DNA of 64,000 nt, from positions 2,371,501 to 2,435,500 of the forward strand of contig JARHVA010001473.1 of the NCBI GenBank assembly GCA_037957365.1, given 5' to 3'. Under the pieces are notes generated by a model. The model was given only the letters and a program-made list of their open reading frames with translations. It was not told the origin of the DNA and did not search any database. This document shows, piece by piece, positions 1-11,420 of this stretch. Both the position numbers and the translations under genes were made by a program. This stretch comes from Torreya grandis (taxonomy: Eukaryota; Streptophyta; Pinopsida; Cupressales; Taxaceae). Numbering within the stretch: position 1 is the first letter of the stretch; every line of letters starts with the position of its first letter.

Positions 1-540
1 TAAATATGTGTGAGGTAATAAGGAATATAAATTATAGTAGAAAATTTTCACATCGATAAAAAATTTAAAATATTTAAAACATGATTTTTATTTTAATATT
101 TTTAAATTAATAAAAAATAAAATTTCTAAATTAAAATTATTTTATATAATTTATAATAAATTTTTAAATTTTACATGTAATGTGTAAGGAAGATCTTCTC
201 TATATTATAGGAATTTTTGGATATTTTTACCAAATGTAAATATAAAATATAAATTTAATGTTTAAATGTTTTTTTGGAAAAAACAAAAAATATTTACACT
301 TTCTTAAAAATAAAATATGGAATCAAATAAGTTGGGTCAATATTAACCAAAGTGAGTTAATTTAAAGAATTTAGTAAGTTTTATATAATAAAAAATTTAT
401 TTTATTTACATTTTAGACGAAGACCCTCCACGGAATGATGTCATCTTTTAAATGATTTAGATTATTTTCATATGTAATTATTCATATTATTGAGGGTTTT
501 CTTAAAAGGACCATTTTACATTTAAATTTCTCCTAATGAG
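1..540. other. AT-rich stretch, nothing recognised
   Basis: Very AT-rich DNA with many short A and T runs and no coding trace that I can follow. It probably belongs to the 5' part of the Copia-like element whose gag begins just downstream, but the sequence does not show this. Confidence 0.4.
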
Positions 541-1447
541 GATGAAGAAAAGATCAGTATTCTTGAGGATCAGTTAAAGACTACAAATGCAAATCTGAAA
601 GAAAGAAAAGATGAGTACACTCAGTTAAAGATTGAGATGGGGTCCTTGAAGAGTTAGCATGAGATGGTTTTAGTCAAGTTGGATAAACAAACTTGAAAAG
701 AAGCATGAGAATCCTGAGTATGTCAAGGAGAATGCAAGTTCTAAAAGCAATATAAGAAGCTCTGTTAGACAATCAAATGCTTTAAGGTATGCTAGTTTAT
801 TTCATGGTCATTGTTATACATGTAATAAGTATGGTCATAGAGCTAAGGATTGTAGAAGGAAGTCAATCAGGTATGGACATTCATGGAGCTATGATAGAAG
901 GAATTTTTGGCCAAAGATTGGTCACAGTTCAAATCTATCAAAAGGTATGAATGATGTTATTTGTCTCAATTATCATAAGAGTGAACATATTGCTAGATTA
1001 TGTCCAAATGATGTTAAGAGGTCTTGAAAGGTATGTCAAAGGATATAGAGAAATTAGAGGGTCTAGGAAAGGACAAACTCAAGTATGGAAACCAAAGTTA
1101 ATCATTGCCAATTCTTCTAATCATAAAGATGATAAGAAAGTTGTTCTAGAAGGCTATATTGCAAATTAGGATAAACTCGAGGATTAATTAGGTAAGATGG
1201 CTACAGAATATGAGAAGATTCAAACTATTGTATGGAGACTTGAGGTAGTAAAGACTAAGGAGACTAACCCTAATGAGTCTAATAGTCTTGATGGTTTGTT
1301 TGCCATGATAGACAAAAAGGAAAGTCAAGAGTTTTTGTTGACAACTTTTATTAACAAATCTAAAGAAAATAATGAACTCAAAGATTCATTCAAAGTCAAG
1401 CAAAACTGCAAGAATGTACTTTATAATGCATGGTTGAGCCCAATTTA
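541..1447 (+). pseudogene. Copia/SIRE-like gag, C-terminal remnant
   Basis: Gag of a Ty1/Copia retrotransposon, which packages element RNA into virus-like particles. A charged, coiled-coil-like stretch (541-690, with repeated Lys/Glu and Leu) is followed by two CCHC zinc knuckles. The first, at 812-853, is complete (C-x2-C-x4-H-x4-C). The second, at 962-1003, has its second Cys replaced by Tyr. A Lys/Glu-rich tail can be read to 1447 in another frame. There are stops and at least one frameshift. No protease, integrase or RT follows before the polypurine tract at 2756, so this copy is either non-autonomous or has lost pol. The 5' part lies outside the window or is unrecognisable. Confidence 0.75.
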
Positions 1448-2755
1448 GTGTACTTTGTCATGAAAGAATGTTGGTAGTATTTATAAGGTTTGCAAGTAGG
1501 GAATGGTAGTTTATAGGTGGCTTAATAAGATTGTTGAAATGTCATGAAGATTTTGGCGCTCAAAAAGGTCTGTGCACTTCTTTGTGATGTGCTCTAGGTG
1601 TTTTTATGGTCTAAAGGTATGTATGTTAAAGTCAATTAGATATTTTTGTTTGCTCTAGGGTTTGCCAGTCTGTGCTTAAGAGTATGTAGGTCCTAAAATG
1701 GGTTATAGGATGTATGGGTTCTCAAAGATGTGGAAGCTCAAATCTTGGTCCAGAAGTGAGTAATGGTTATCTCCAAGTGTGAAAAAAAAAATTAGGAGTG
1801 TGCGCTGATTGGAAAGTGTTGTGTTGACCTTGTTTGTTTTGAGATTCTAGTATTTTGGGATATGCTGGAAAACTAGTTTGCCTTATGAGTTGATGTATGA
1901 GGCTTCTTAATAGGTTGAATGGACCAAATGGGTTTTCAAATCAAGCTTCATAGAGATTTGAAGGTTTTTTTAAAAGTTTTTAAGGTTTTTGTCAAGATGG
2001 AAGCCTAATTGAAAAGTTGGTTTGTGAAGAAAGTATTTTTTAGAGGATGAGCTAGGTGATGAAAATTGGTGTGCTTGAAGAGGCATATGAGACTTCTCTA
2101 GATATGAATTTTCAGGTTTTGATGATGTGTCTACTAAATTTTTTGGGATCTACAAGTTCCAGGTAGGGCTACAAGGAGACTAGACATGCCTAGTGTGAAA
2201 AAGAGTAATTTTTGCTCAGTTTCTCAAAAAGAGAAAGGCATGAGTTTTTTAAGGTGAGTTCTTAGGTTGGTTTTAGAGCATGTTTCCTATTTGGTGTATG
2301 GTATGAAGTTTTTTTGGTGGTCCTTGAGGTGGTTTGAGAGAGAAGCCTAGTAAGCATGTATGGTGGTTCCTCATGGTGTATGCAGATCTAAAATGCTCAA
2401 TTGGTGAAATGGATCATAAATATTAGGGGGATTCCATCTCATATTTTTTTGGTAAGTTCCATCAGATTTGAGTTCTTTTGTGTGTTTTGTCTTAATTAGT
2501 TACAGTGTTTGGTTGAAGAAGAATGTTGGCATATAGTAAGAAGGATGTTGTCAAGACAAGAATATATAGTCTCAAGGTAAGGGGGAGTTTGTATAATCTT
2601 TCTAAGGTGGTCCTCTCCTATTTTTAGTCTTTTTAAGTCATCAAGATTAGTTGGTTTCCACTTTGTCATTGTGTCAAAGGGGGAGAAAGTTCCTATTGTG
2701 AGAGTGCTTGAAGAGAGACAAGGTGAGATGAATGATGTTTGTTGACATCAATGAT
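1448..2755 (+). other. Non-coding 3' region of Copia element 1
   Basis: No pol motifs are readable here. The region carries G-rich purine blocks near 2580 and 2676, of the kind seen between pol and the 3' LTR in SIRE-type elements. It leads directly to the polypurine tract. Confidence 0.45.
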
Positions 2756-2767
2756 AAAGGGGGAGAT
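2756..2767 (+). promoter_or_regulatory. Polypurine tract of Copia element 1
   Basis: AAAGGGGGAGAT sits immediately before the TGG start of the 3' LTR. This is the expected position and composition of a plus-strand priming site. Confidence 0.65.
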
Positions 2768-3059
2768 TATTGGAGAGTTTTAAATGATGTCATGGTGATT
2801 TCATGAAGGTGTCCAGATAAGTGGATGAAGTGCCTTGATAGTCTACATGACAATGACAAAGTGTGTAATGTGTTTATCCTAGTTTGCTTGAAGGAGGCTT
2901 GGTTGATCTTCAATTTTTAGTATGGAGTATTGGGCATATGCAAAGGGTCCTATAATAGGTTTTATATTATTTAATAGCTTGTATGCATAGTTGAATTTCA
3001 TCTAGTTGATCATTGTTCTCATCTAGACATTTTGGGTCCAATGGCAAAAAAATTGAGTA

Positions 3060-3880
3060 GGTAGTTTGATGAAGTCATAATTTACATGTGTGGATGAGTC
3101 AAGGGGAGTTGGTCATATAGTTGTGATCAAATTAGTCCCTAATTACTATGAGATAAAACTTAGGTCATACAACTAAGTAAATTCAAAGATATGTGGGTGC
3201 AAATTTGGGCTCTTAGACATTTTGATAGTGTTTTCTATGTTCAAATAGAGCTAAGTAAGCATGTTGATGATGTCATAATTTGCACACATATAGGTTTCAA
3301 GAGTAAATGGATACATGGGTTTGTTTAGTATTGTGCCTAGTTATTATGTGACAAATCTTAGGTCATGCACCTCAATGAGATAAAAGATATGCAAATGCAA
3401 ACTTAGGCTCCTAGGTAGTTTGACATTGTTTTCCCATACTTAGCCAAATTTTCATGAGGCAAGAAAGAGCTAAGTAAGTAGCTTGGTGATGGCATATCTC
3501 ACACATGTGGATATTTTATAACAAGATGATCATATGAGTTTGTTTAGTTTTAATCCTAGTTAATTTGTTCTAAATTTTAGATCATGCATCAAAGCACGTC
3601 AAAGGATATATATGTGCAAAGTTGGCCTGCCAAGCAATTCTCAACTTTATTGGCTCTGTGGTAGAAAAATATGAGTGATAAAATTAATGGTGTTATATCT
3701 TGCACACACAAAGGTTTAAGGAGCATTTTTTCACATTGTTAGATTCTCCAATGTGAGGAGATCATATGGTCCAAATTTGAGAACATACAAGTGAGTGAGG
3801 TAAAAGTTATTGAGGTTCAAAGTTGGCTTCTCAGATAGATGCAATGGTTCAGTCAATTTTTCACAAGGTAAAGTTCAAAC
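3060..3880 (+). repeat. Degenerate tandem repeat, about 200-base unit, four copies
   Basis: Four diverged units start near 3063, 3257, 3479 and 3679. Each opens with a version of TGATGATGTCATAATTTGCA, continues with a GTTTGTTTAGT/TCCTAGTTA block in most units, and ends with a block like AAAGATATGCAAATGCAAA. Spacings are about 194, 222 and 200 bases. It lies inside the LTR. Confidence 0.55.
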
Positions 3881-4994
3881 ATCATCGATGGAGAACGTTG
3901 CTCCAATGTGTTAGGAAACAACAAGATGGTACCAAGTATTCAATGTTTAATGTTGTGTAGAGATAAATATCAAGCCTCTTCCAAGGATCAATGGTGAGTG
4001 GATGATTATATAGATAGATATCAATGGTACACATCAAAGTCAATAGGTAAAAGTGACAATTGTATAGCATTGTTAAAGCTAGAACAATCTCAAATAGATC
4101 AATGGAGCACATGAGGTCAAAGTTACCATAGTGCATGAGATGAGGTCAACATGTTCAAGGTTTAACATTTGGCATTGGCATACTATGTGTTAAAGGTCAA
4201 GCTTTGTACAATAAGATCAATGTGTTTGATTGATCTAAAGCAGTGAGGACACAAGATGTGAGCATAGTGTTTGAAGTTTAAGTTTGATTGTTTTTATTTG
4301 AATATTTGAATTTGTAAAGGAAAAGCCAATGCTCTGTATTTTGGCTATAAATTTTGATCCAGGTAGAATTTTCTCATGGTGTAAAAAGAAAATTTGTATA
4401 GGACTCCAAGGAACATCTAGAAATATGAATTTTTAAGGTCCAATTATGTGTAAATTCAAAGATATTGAGGTTCAAAGTTGATTGTGTGTTCATGCATGTT
4501 ATGCAAGAAACTTGAGAAGGGTATTTGAGCTCATTCTAATGTTGTTTTGATGTTTAATGATGAATTAGATATTGGATCATATTGTAGACTCCATAAGGAT
4601 GTTATGTGTGTATAATTAATGTTTAACAAATCATATACACTACGAACAAAGGCTTAAAAGTTGACTATGTATTCGTTCATGGTGGTTGTGTGCACATAAT
4701 GTTGTTTGAGTGAATTGTGCTTAAGTAGAAGAGTAATGTGATGGTTTTTGGAACTTAAGGAGGACTTATAGATATTTTGGAATAGGTCCATGAATTTATA
4801 AAGTATTCTTATGTTTTAATTTTCTTGAAGAAGTGTCAAAGAGTTGAATGGGTCTCCATAGGACCTAAAAGTGACTTAGGCCTATTTAAAAGAGAGTTGT
4901 GCTTAAGTATGACTTATGTTAGATGCCTTAAGGGTGAAGGCATGTATTATGGCTGAAATGGAAATATTATGGAATTAATAAATGTATGAATGCT

Positions 4995-5004
4995 CTATAT
5001 ATAG
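4995..5004 (+). promoter_or_regulatory. Candidate LTR TATA box
   Basis: CTATATATAG lies inside the LTR, about 1.1 kb from its 3' end, followed by GA-rich transcribed-leader-like sequence. It is supported only by motif and position. Confidence 0.35.
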
Positions 5005-5333
5005 TGAAACTAAATATGATGGTTTCTAGACTAGTGGGTAGATGTTCACTATGAAAGCTTGTGTGAATGTGGAGCCAATTAAAGGAGAGGACCTTTGAAA
5101 GAGAAGGTGAAGGTTAGTGAGGACCAATAGAGAGAAAAAAGGATCAAACATGCTTGCCTAAGCAAGGTGATCAAGGTGATCACATAGGCTATTAGACCTA
5201 ATAAGCCTAGAAGAGGTAGAATGAGTGAGTATGCTCAAGAGGTTATTTTGAGAGTGTGTATGGTGAGTGAAGGAAAGGTGAAGGCTGTTTGTGATTAGTG
5301 AATGGGTTAAAGGGTAGAGAAATTTGATGATGT

Positions 5334-5510
5334 TGTGTATCACCTAGAGGTCATATTTATGATGTCATAATAGTGATTTTATAGGTTTGATTGTGTATGA
5401 TGAGAGGTAGAGTGCCCAATTGGTGTGTTAATGAGTAGGGCAGATTGAGGACTGTGTGTATGACCTATAGGTCATATTTATGATGTCCAAATAGTGATCT
5501 TATAGTTTGA
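5334..5510 (+). repeat. 121-base tandem duplication in LTR 1
   Basis: A block of about 50 bases around AGGTCATATTTATGATGTC occurs at 5334 and again at 5455, with few differences. Confidence 0.6.
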
Positions 5511-6080
5511 GGATACGAGAAGAGGTCTGAGTGTGCATATGAGGATATTTTGAGTGAAGAAGGAGAGAGATTATGACATGCCTATGTGAGAGGCTTGTAT
5601 GAGATAGAGAGAGTTTGTATAGGGGTTAGAAAATATATATCCATCATTAGGTGTTGAAGACATCATTTCTAAGGTGTATGTGTTCAAAGGAGGGTCTAAA
5701 AGACTTGATATTACTTAGGGGAAGTTGTTCCTTTTGAAATAGCTATTTCACTCAAGACCTTTGGTCAGGAGGACATGATCAAGGTTTTATGATCTAAAGG
5801 AGTTGACCAGTCTCTTGTTTGTAATTTTTTATAGGACAAGTAGTCCATGTGTTGTAGGCTTGAGAGTGGGTTTTATTCCCTGTGAGGGTTTACCACAGGA
5901 ACTATGTGTTATGTGTTTGATCTTGTATATGTATTGAATGAATGAGCTCTCTTGTTAATGTTTCTTGATCAATTTCATATATGTTAATTATTTAATAAGT
6001 TTGAAAGGATTGGAATTGAGATTGTAATATCTGGGCTCGCTGATTCACCCCCCCCCCTCTTAGTGATTATACCTCTAACA

Positions 6081-7206
6081 CTTTTCACACTTAAGTTATA
6101 CTTATCGTTAGCCATTGGATCTCATAGTTAAGAAATATTCCTTTGGTAACTAAGTTTGTATAACATTTTGAGAAGGAATATTTTTTTGTAAAGGCATGTA
6201 CAGCTTATAAATAACGTGGCATGTTAAACATAGTTAAATAAGGTCATTGATCCTGAAGTATTTGTAAAGGGATGCTTATCTATGAAACTTTTCCAATTGG
6301 ATGTTGACACTTGTGCAATTGCATGTTGATAAGGAATGATTGGCATATCTCATGAATTATATTTATAAAGGAGGGATTACAAATTGTAATAGGGGGAGTT
6401 CTTAGAGCCAAAACTACTTTGTAAACTTGGAGCAATGAATACAAGCAAGGAATTTTTCAAGGATTGTCCAGTATTTATTTGTGTGTTTTCTATCATGGCT
6501 GACTTTTTAGTTTTCTAGTTTGATGTTCATATTTGAATGGTTTTCATGAATTCTAGATGTGCTAATATGAATGTAAAGTTGTTAACTTGTGTTTATGCTA
6601 GGTTCATTAAAGGATTCTAGATTTAGTTCATTTCCTTTACTTTGCTTTTTGATGTTTTAATGTTATTTGTTGGTAGAAGTAAATATTCAAATTAAATTTG
6701 GTTTCTCATTTTCATTATCTCACTTTTCCTTAAACCCTTGCCTAGTATGTAGTAGGATCTGTGCTTATGTAATTTCATGTTACATATTGGTTAAATGCAT
6801 GTCTGGATGAAATCTAAACTTCTTCATAATGTATGTGTTGAAGATCAAAAACACCTTCTTTCTACCTTACCCTCCCTTTTTCTCCTTTTTTACTAGATCA
6901 CTATAGTTTATCTTGTCATTGTAAATATCCATATTAGCTTAGGGTTTAAAATTTAGGTTTTAAACATTATTCATTGGACTTAATTCATATCACTTTCATC
7001 TTCACAAAGATTTAGGACCATGATTGCTCCCACCAACCATTTACATGTTTATTTTGTGAAATAGTCATTTATTTTTGCCACTACTCCACCACAGATCTTG
7101 GGAAGATCACAACCCGCAACTCATGCAATGGATTCTTTGAATCCATAAATGAGAAGTGTTTCTTAAACACTATATAAACCTACTAATACATATAGGTACA
7201 CTAACA
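6081..7206 (+). mobile_element. 5' LTR (truncated) of Ty3-type element H
   Basis: It aligns along its whole length with 21067-22192, in direct orientation and with the same internal order: an ATTGGATCTCATAG block, a TATA-like TATAAAGGAGGG (6363), GGAGCAATGAATACAAGCAA (6429), CTTTCTACCTTACCCTCCC (6858), and a terminal CTAACA at 7206. A gag frame follows downstream. The left side abuts the end of the Copia LTR at 6080, so the upstream part of this LTR is missing here. A TATA-like site and transcript leader inside the block fit an LTR. Confidence 0.7.
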
Positions 7207-7539
7207 AGGGGAAAATTTGGTGATATAAGGAAGGCCTTTAGCTAAAACATTGTGAATTTGTAGTATTTTTGCTACATTTAGAGGATTTTTTTCAAAGATC
7301 AGTTGATCATTTGCATATTTATGTTATTCTTGGCTCACGTGTGTAAAGATAACTGATATTCATGGTTTAAAACCAGTATTTGAGCTTTCTTAATTAAAAA
7401 TAGTTATTATTTGAAGATCTATATGAACTTTTTACAAAGATTTGAAGATCCATTTGCCTTTACAAAGATTTGGATTCTATGTTGCATTGTGAATAGGATT
7501 TGGAGCTGAAACTACCACAAGTAAGGTATTCATCAAGGT
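7207..7539 (+). other. Element H leader between LTR and gag
   Basis: Untranslated leader. A weak primer-site candidate starts with TGG at 7218, some 11 bases after the LTR end. No tRNA match can be claimed. Confidence 0.35.
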
Positions 7540-7696
7540 ATGGCGTGGTTAGGCGGATATTATAACAATGTGCCTAGTTAGGTGCATGATTTACCTAGAA
7601 ATCATGTTAGATATTTGCCTTTTTTTAGTCTTACAGGTGTTGTGACTACTGAAGAACATGTTAAGAACTTCAAATATTCCTTAGGATTATTAAATG
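7540..7696 (+). pseudogene. Element H gag, N-terminal part (split by T)
   Basis: Frame opening with ATG at 7540 and containing one stop. It reads into the N-terminal side of a Ty3-type gag (motif TTEEHVKNFKYSLGLL). The frame is cut at 7696 by element T and resumes in the same frame at 16816 when T and one copy of its 5-base target duplication are removed. Gag proteins of this type form the particle shell. Identification rests on the downstream half, which carries the more typical gag core. Confidence 0.65.
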
Positions 7697-8801
7697 TGTA
7701 GACACCTAAAATTGGTCACCAATAACCTCCAACCAAGCTTCAGATCAATTTCTATCAAACATTGCAATTTGGGCTAAAAACACTAAAATACACTAAATGG
7801 TTCAAACTAGTCATATACTAGTGTCGATTTTGGTCAATGTATCCTTAATGGGGAAATAAATTTTATGTGATACCCAACTTTGATCAAATCATTTTAAGTT
7901 AAAATAATAATTTCACACCTGGGTGCTCTAGATTGCTCTTTTCTATCAAATTTCTTGCATGAGGTACATGCCCTTGTTATTTTGTGTTGGCAACATCTTA
8001 AATGGGATAATGGATCCAATGCATCTAAAATCACCTTACAATTTTAATCCAATAAAATTTCAATAATATGACATTTTGACCAATTTGATTAATTTAAGCA
8101 CCAATATCCAAGATTTGCACCAAAATTGATAAATCATGTTTAAGAGTAATTAATTTGAATCAAGAGCTTAAGTTAATTTTTCATGGGACTTTTTGAATAT
8201 TTCATTAATGTAAAATGGTTTATAATATCTACATCATTAATTGAGGTCATTTATGGGGTGGCATCCACAAGCCTTAATTGCAACAAATATATGATTAAGC
8301 CCTCCCATGCCTTTTTAATGCCTTTTTATCCCAAATATTTGAGGGAATTTATTGATTTTAGCCTATAAAATTGAGTGGATTATTAGACACACATTTTTAT
8401 CTTGAGATGGATGGTTCAGGTTCATTATGATCAATTGAAAAAATTTAAAAATATAAGGACTCACAACCATAATTAAGAGACTGATTGGCCAAAGTCATAA
8501 GCCAAAACCACAAAAACAATGGTGTCAAGAGGAGGTGGAGATATCCAAATCTCCGTTTTCAAATAACTTTGAATCACAAGCTGAGTAAGCCACTTTATGA
8601 ATCATTTAGAAGCTCCAAGAAAAGTGAAGGAATATTTCTTTCATGTTTTAGTTGTTTTCATATGCATGTTTGCTACTAAGCTCCCCCTGGTGTCTAGGCC
8701 TATAGATGTCATGTTTCTTAGTGTTTTACTTTGATTTTGATTTCATTGTGAAACTAACACTTGATATAACCCATATTCTTGAGTCAAAGTCCTAGATCAC
8801 A
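7697..8801 (+). repeat. 5' LTR of T
   Basis: Matches 16123-16810 at both ends. The shared left block includes AATAACCTCCAACCAA and ATTTTATGTGATACC. The shared right block includes AGAGGAGGTGGAGATATCCAA and GATGTCATGTTTCTTAGTGT. About 420 bases in the middle (about 8020-8470) are absent from the 3' copy. Confidence 0.85.
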
Positions 8802-8804
8802 TAA

Positions 8805-8823
8805 TGGCATGTCCAGTGAGACT
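8805..8823 (+). promoter_or_regulatory. Candidate primer binding site of T
   Basis: TGGCATGTCCAGTGAGACT begins three bases after the LTR end. Position and TGG start fit a minus-strand primer site. It resembles the candidate site of element D at 30407. I do not assign the tRNA. Confidence 0.5.
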
Positions 8824-11420
8824 GAATGCATCCCACGTACCAAGAAGATCAATGTGTAGATCTTAAACTGAGATTTAGAGGCTTGAAATTTTTTTAAATG
8901 ATTTTCTAACTTTATTTGGTCATATTTCATCTTCATAGGTTTACATAGGGAGCATTGATAGTTAGGTATAATCGATGATGGTTAGTTATAACCATTGACG
9001 ATTGGGTTGCAAAGGAAAACTTGTTTTAAAAAAAAACTTTCATTTTTGAGTGTTTATTCAACTTATTGCTAACAAATTGAATCTTTAAGTCTCTAGACTA
9101 GTTATATTTTATGATATAAAAGCTTTCCTTTTAGAATTTTTTCTTCTAAAAATTTAACAACTTTTCTTTTTGTCTAATAATGTTGATGTTGTCAGGTCAA
9201 TAGGTAACCATTGGTGGTTTGGTTTCAACTGTCGATGGTTGGTAAAGCATCGACCATCAACGATCAGGTAAGAATCACCGATGGTCAAACATTAACAACC
9301 TACAATCATTGTGTTTTTCAAAAACACAAACTCGAGAGCTTAATTTTCAAGTTTGCTTGTCTCATCCAAAAAAGAGCTTCTAAGCTAAACAACATTCTAA
9401 TAATTTTCTTGCAAGACCTACTTGAAAAGTGCAAAATCATGTTTAATTAAGTCTTTTAAACCTCTTTTGGATGCTTAAAAATAATTAGTAATTTACATTT
9501 GGTGCTTAAAGGAAGATTTAGGGTGTTTATTTGAATTTTTTGTAGTTTTTCTTTAAAAAATTTTACAACTTAAGGCCAAGGGGCCAAATAACACCACCAA
9601 ATATTTCAATTTAGTGATTTAAAATAGGACTCACTTTTTAAAAAATTGATTTATACAAGTCATTTCTTGTTTGCTTAGTTAGAATTGTTTGTGCAAAAAG
9701 GAAGTTGTGCATGTATGCTCTCCCCCCATCGCTTATAGGAAAATTATGGGATCAAAAACACCATCTTCATTACAAATTGTGCCTTAGTCCAAAGCCATAA
9801 AATGGATGTTGTGAAGGTTCTCCCCAAGATTCGCACAACTTGGGTGATCTACAAACAATGGAAGGTTTGATCTATAAATAAATCCTTTTTACTTAGTTTT
9901 TATTTTACACATTTTGGCTTGTGAGGGGGACTTCATTACCTCCTATAAGTTATATAGGGAAGATTTGGCCTAGGGATTCATCCCCTGGCATCATCTTTAA
10001 CCCCTCTCCATGAGAGGGTATATAAATTGGGATTCCCTCAATGGGATGGTGGTTTGAGTGGTTAAACTATCTCTATTAATAGAAGCTAAGCTTGGGATGT
10101 ATGATCATTTTGGACAATACACTACACTTATTAAGTGATGGATGTCATTATTGTGGAAAAGACTAGACATTTTCACAACAAGCCATTTGATGTGGACCCA
10201 AATGATGTCCTACTTCTCTTGTGTGATAACATGAAATTTGGTACACATGGGATCCATCTAGAATATGTGAAACTTATATTTTTTAGTCAACCCCACTTTG
10301 CCACACCTTGATAGGATCTAAGATGATATAATTAGTTGTATTTTGTCATGTATTCTTTTATTACTTAGTGCTTTAAGTCTAAACCTTTGTTTTTTTAAAA
10401 CCATGTCAAAATGGGTTTTTTTGTATGTCACTCCTTTATTTGAGGAGGCCTTATGATGGTCATTTTGTCACGCACCTTTGCCTTAAAAATTTTGCCAAAC
10501 TTGTTTATGTGTGTGTCTTAATTGAGATGGGTAATGTTATGCTGCACAAAATTATGTCAAGTCCTTTTTGTTTCAATACTTGTTTTCCTTGTACCCAATG
10601 CCACTTTTTGGAACCAATGCCATGTATACCATTTGAATCCTTGTACCTTCTATCATTATGTAATTTCATTTTCTAGTTTATTATTTTTTTAAACACACCT
10701 AGTTTTCTAAGTTGAATTTTTAACTAACCTTGACAAGTTCATATTCAAATATTGAATATATTTCTATTTAAGCCTCATCTCACAAGGACTAATACATAGA
10801 TATTTCTCTTTTGGGTTGTGTAACTTAAGTTAATTCATTACCCAAATTTGAAAACTATTGCTTGGATCTTTGCCTAGTGCCTTCATGTTGTTCAATTTTG
10901 TCTATCTTGTTTTTCTTAAAAGAGCCAAGTTTTCATCATTATTTGTGCTCTTTATTTGGGAGAAAATAGTCTCTCTCCATATGCCTTTTGTCTTATGCCT
11001 TATACCAATTGACCAAGTTTATGTTTTATTCTGTATGCCAAGTCTATACCAAAGTGTTCCAATTTTTTTAGATTAAAAATTCACCTTTATTTAAAGTCTA
11101 TATTTTGACACCATGTTTGACCAAAAGTCCTAGCACATGCCTTATTTTAAGCCTAGTTTTGGATTCCACATCTGGCCAAAAGACCTAACAACTTTTCCCT
11201 TTACTAGTTTAGACCTATTTGGAACACTTTGTACTTAGATTTTGGCATGCCGGTTTTTATTCATCCACTTGACCCTTTGTTTAATACATTTGATGTTAAA
11301 ATATTTTATACCAAGTTTTAGCATAGACCATTTTTGAGATACAGTTCCCCTAGACCAAGTTAGACCAAGTTTGAACCATTTGTCCTTTGGACATTATTTT
11401 TCAAATTTTGTAGAACTCTA
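8824..11420 (+). other. T leader region, no clear gene
   Basis: About 2.6 kb without a reliable frame. A cluster of related CATCGAC/GTCGATGG-type words in both orientations lies at 8960-9300. From 10560 to 11400 low-order repeats of GACCAAGTTT and ACCATTTG-type words recur. Confidence 0.35.

Larger units (their letters stand above)
2769..6080 (+). mobile_element. 3' LTR of Copia/SIRE-like element 1 (long)
   Basis: It starts after the polypurine tract (TTGGAGAG, a decayed TGTTGGAGAG) and ends in a poly-C/CTCTTAGTGATTAT block and CTAACA at 6080, the typical end of SIRE-type LTRs. At about 3.3 kb it is roughly four times longer than the 824-base LTR of the related element at 25165-25988. The extra length includes a degenerate tandem array (3060-3880) and a 121-base duplication (5334-5510). 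A TATA-like site lies at 4995. I cannot exclude an old insertion inside it, because the 5' LTR is not in the window. Confidence 0.55.
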
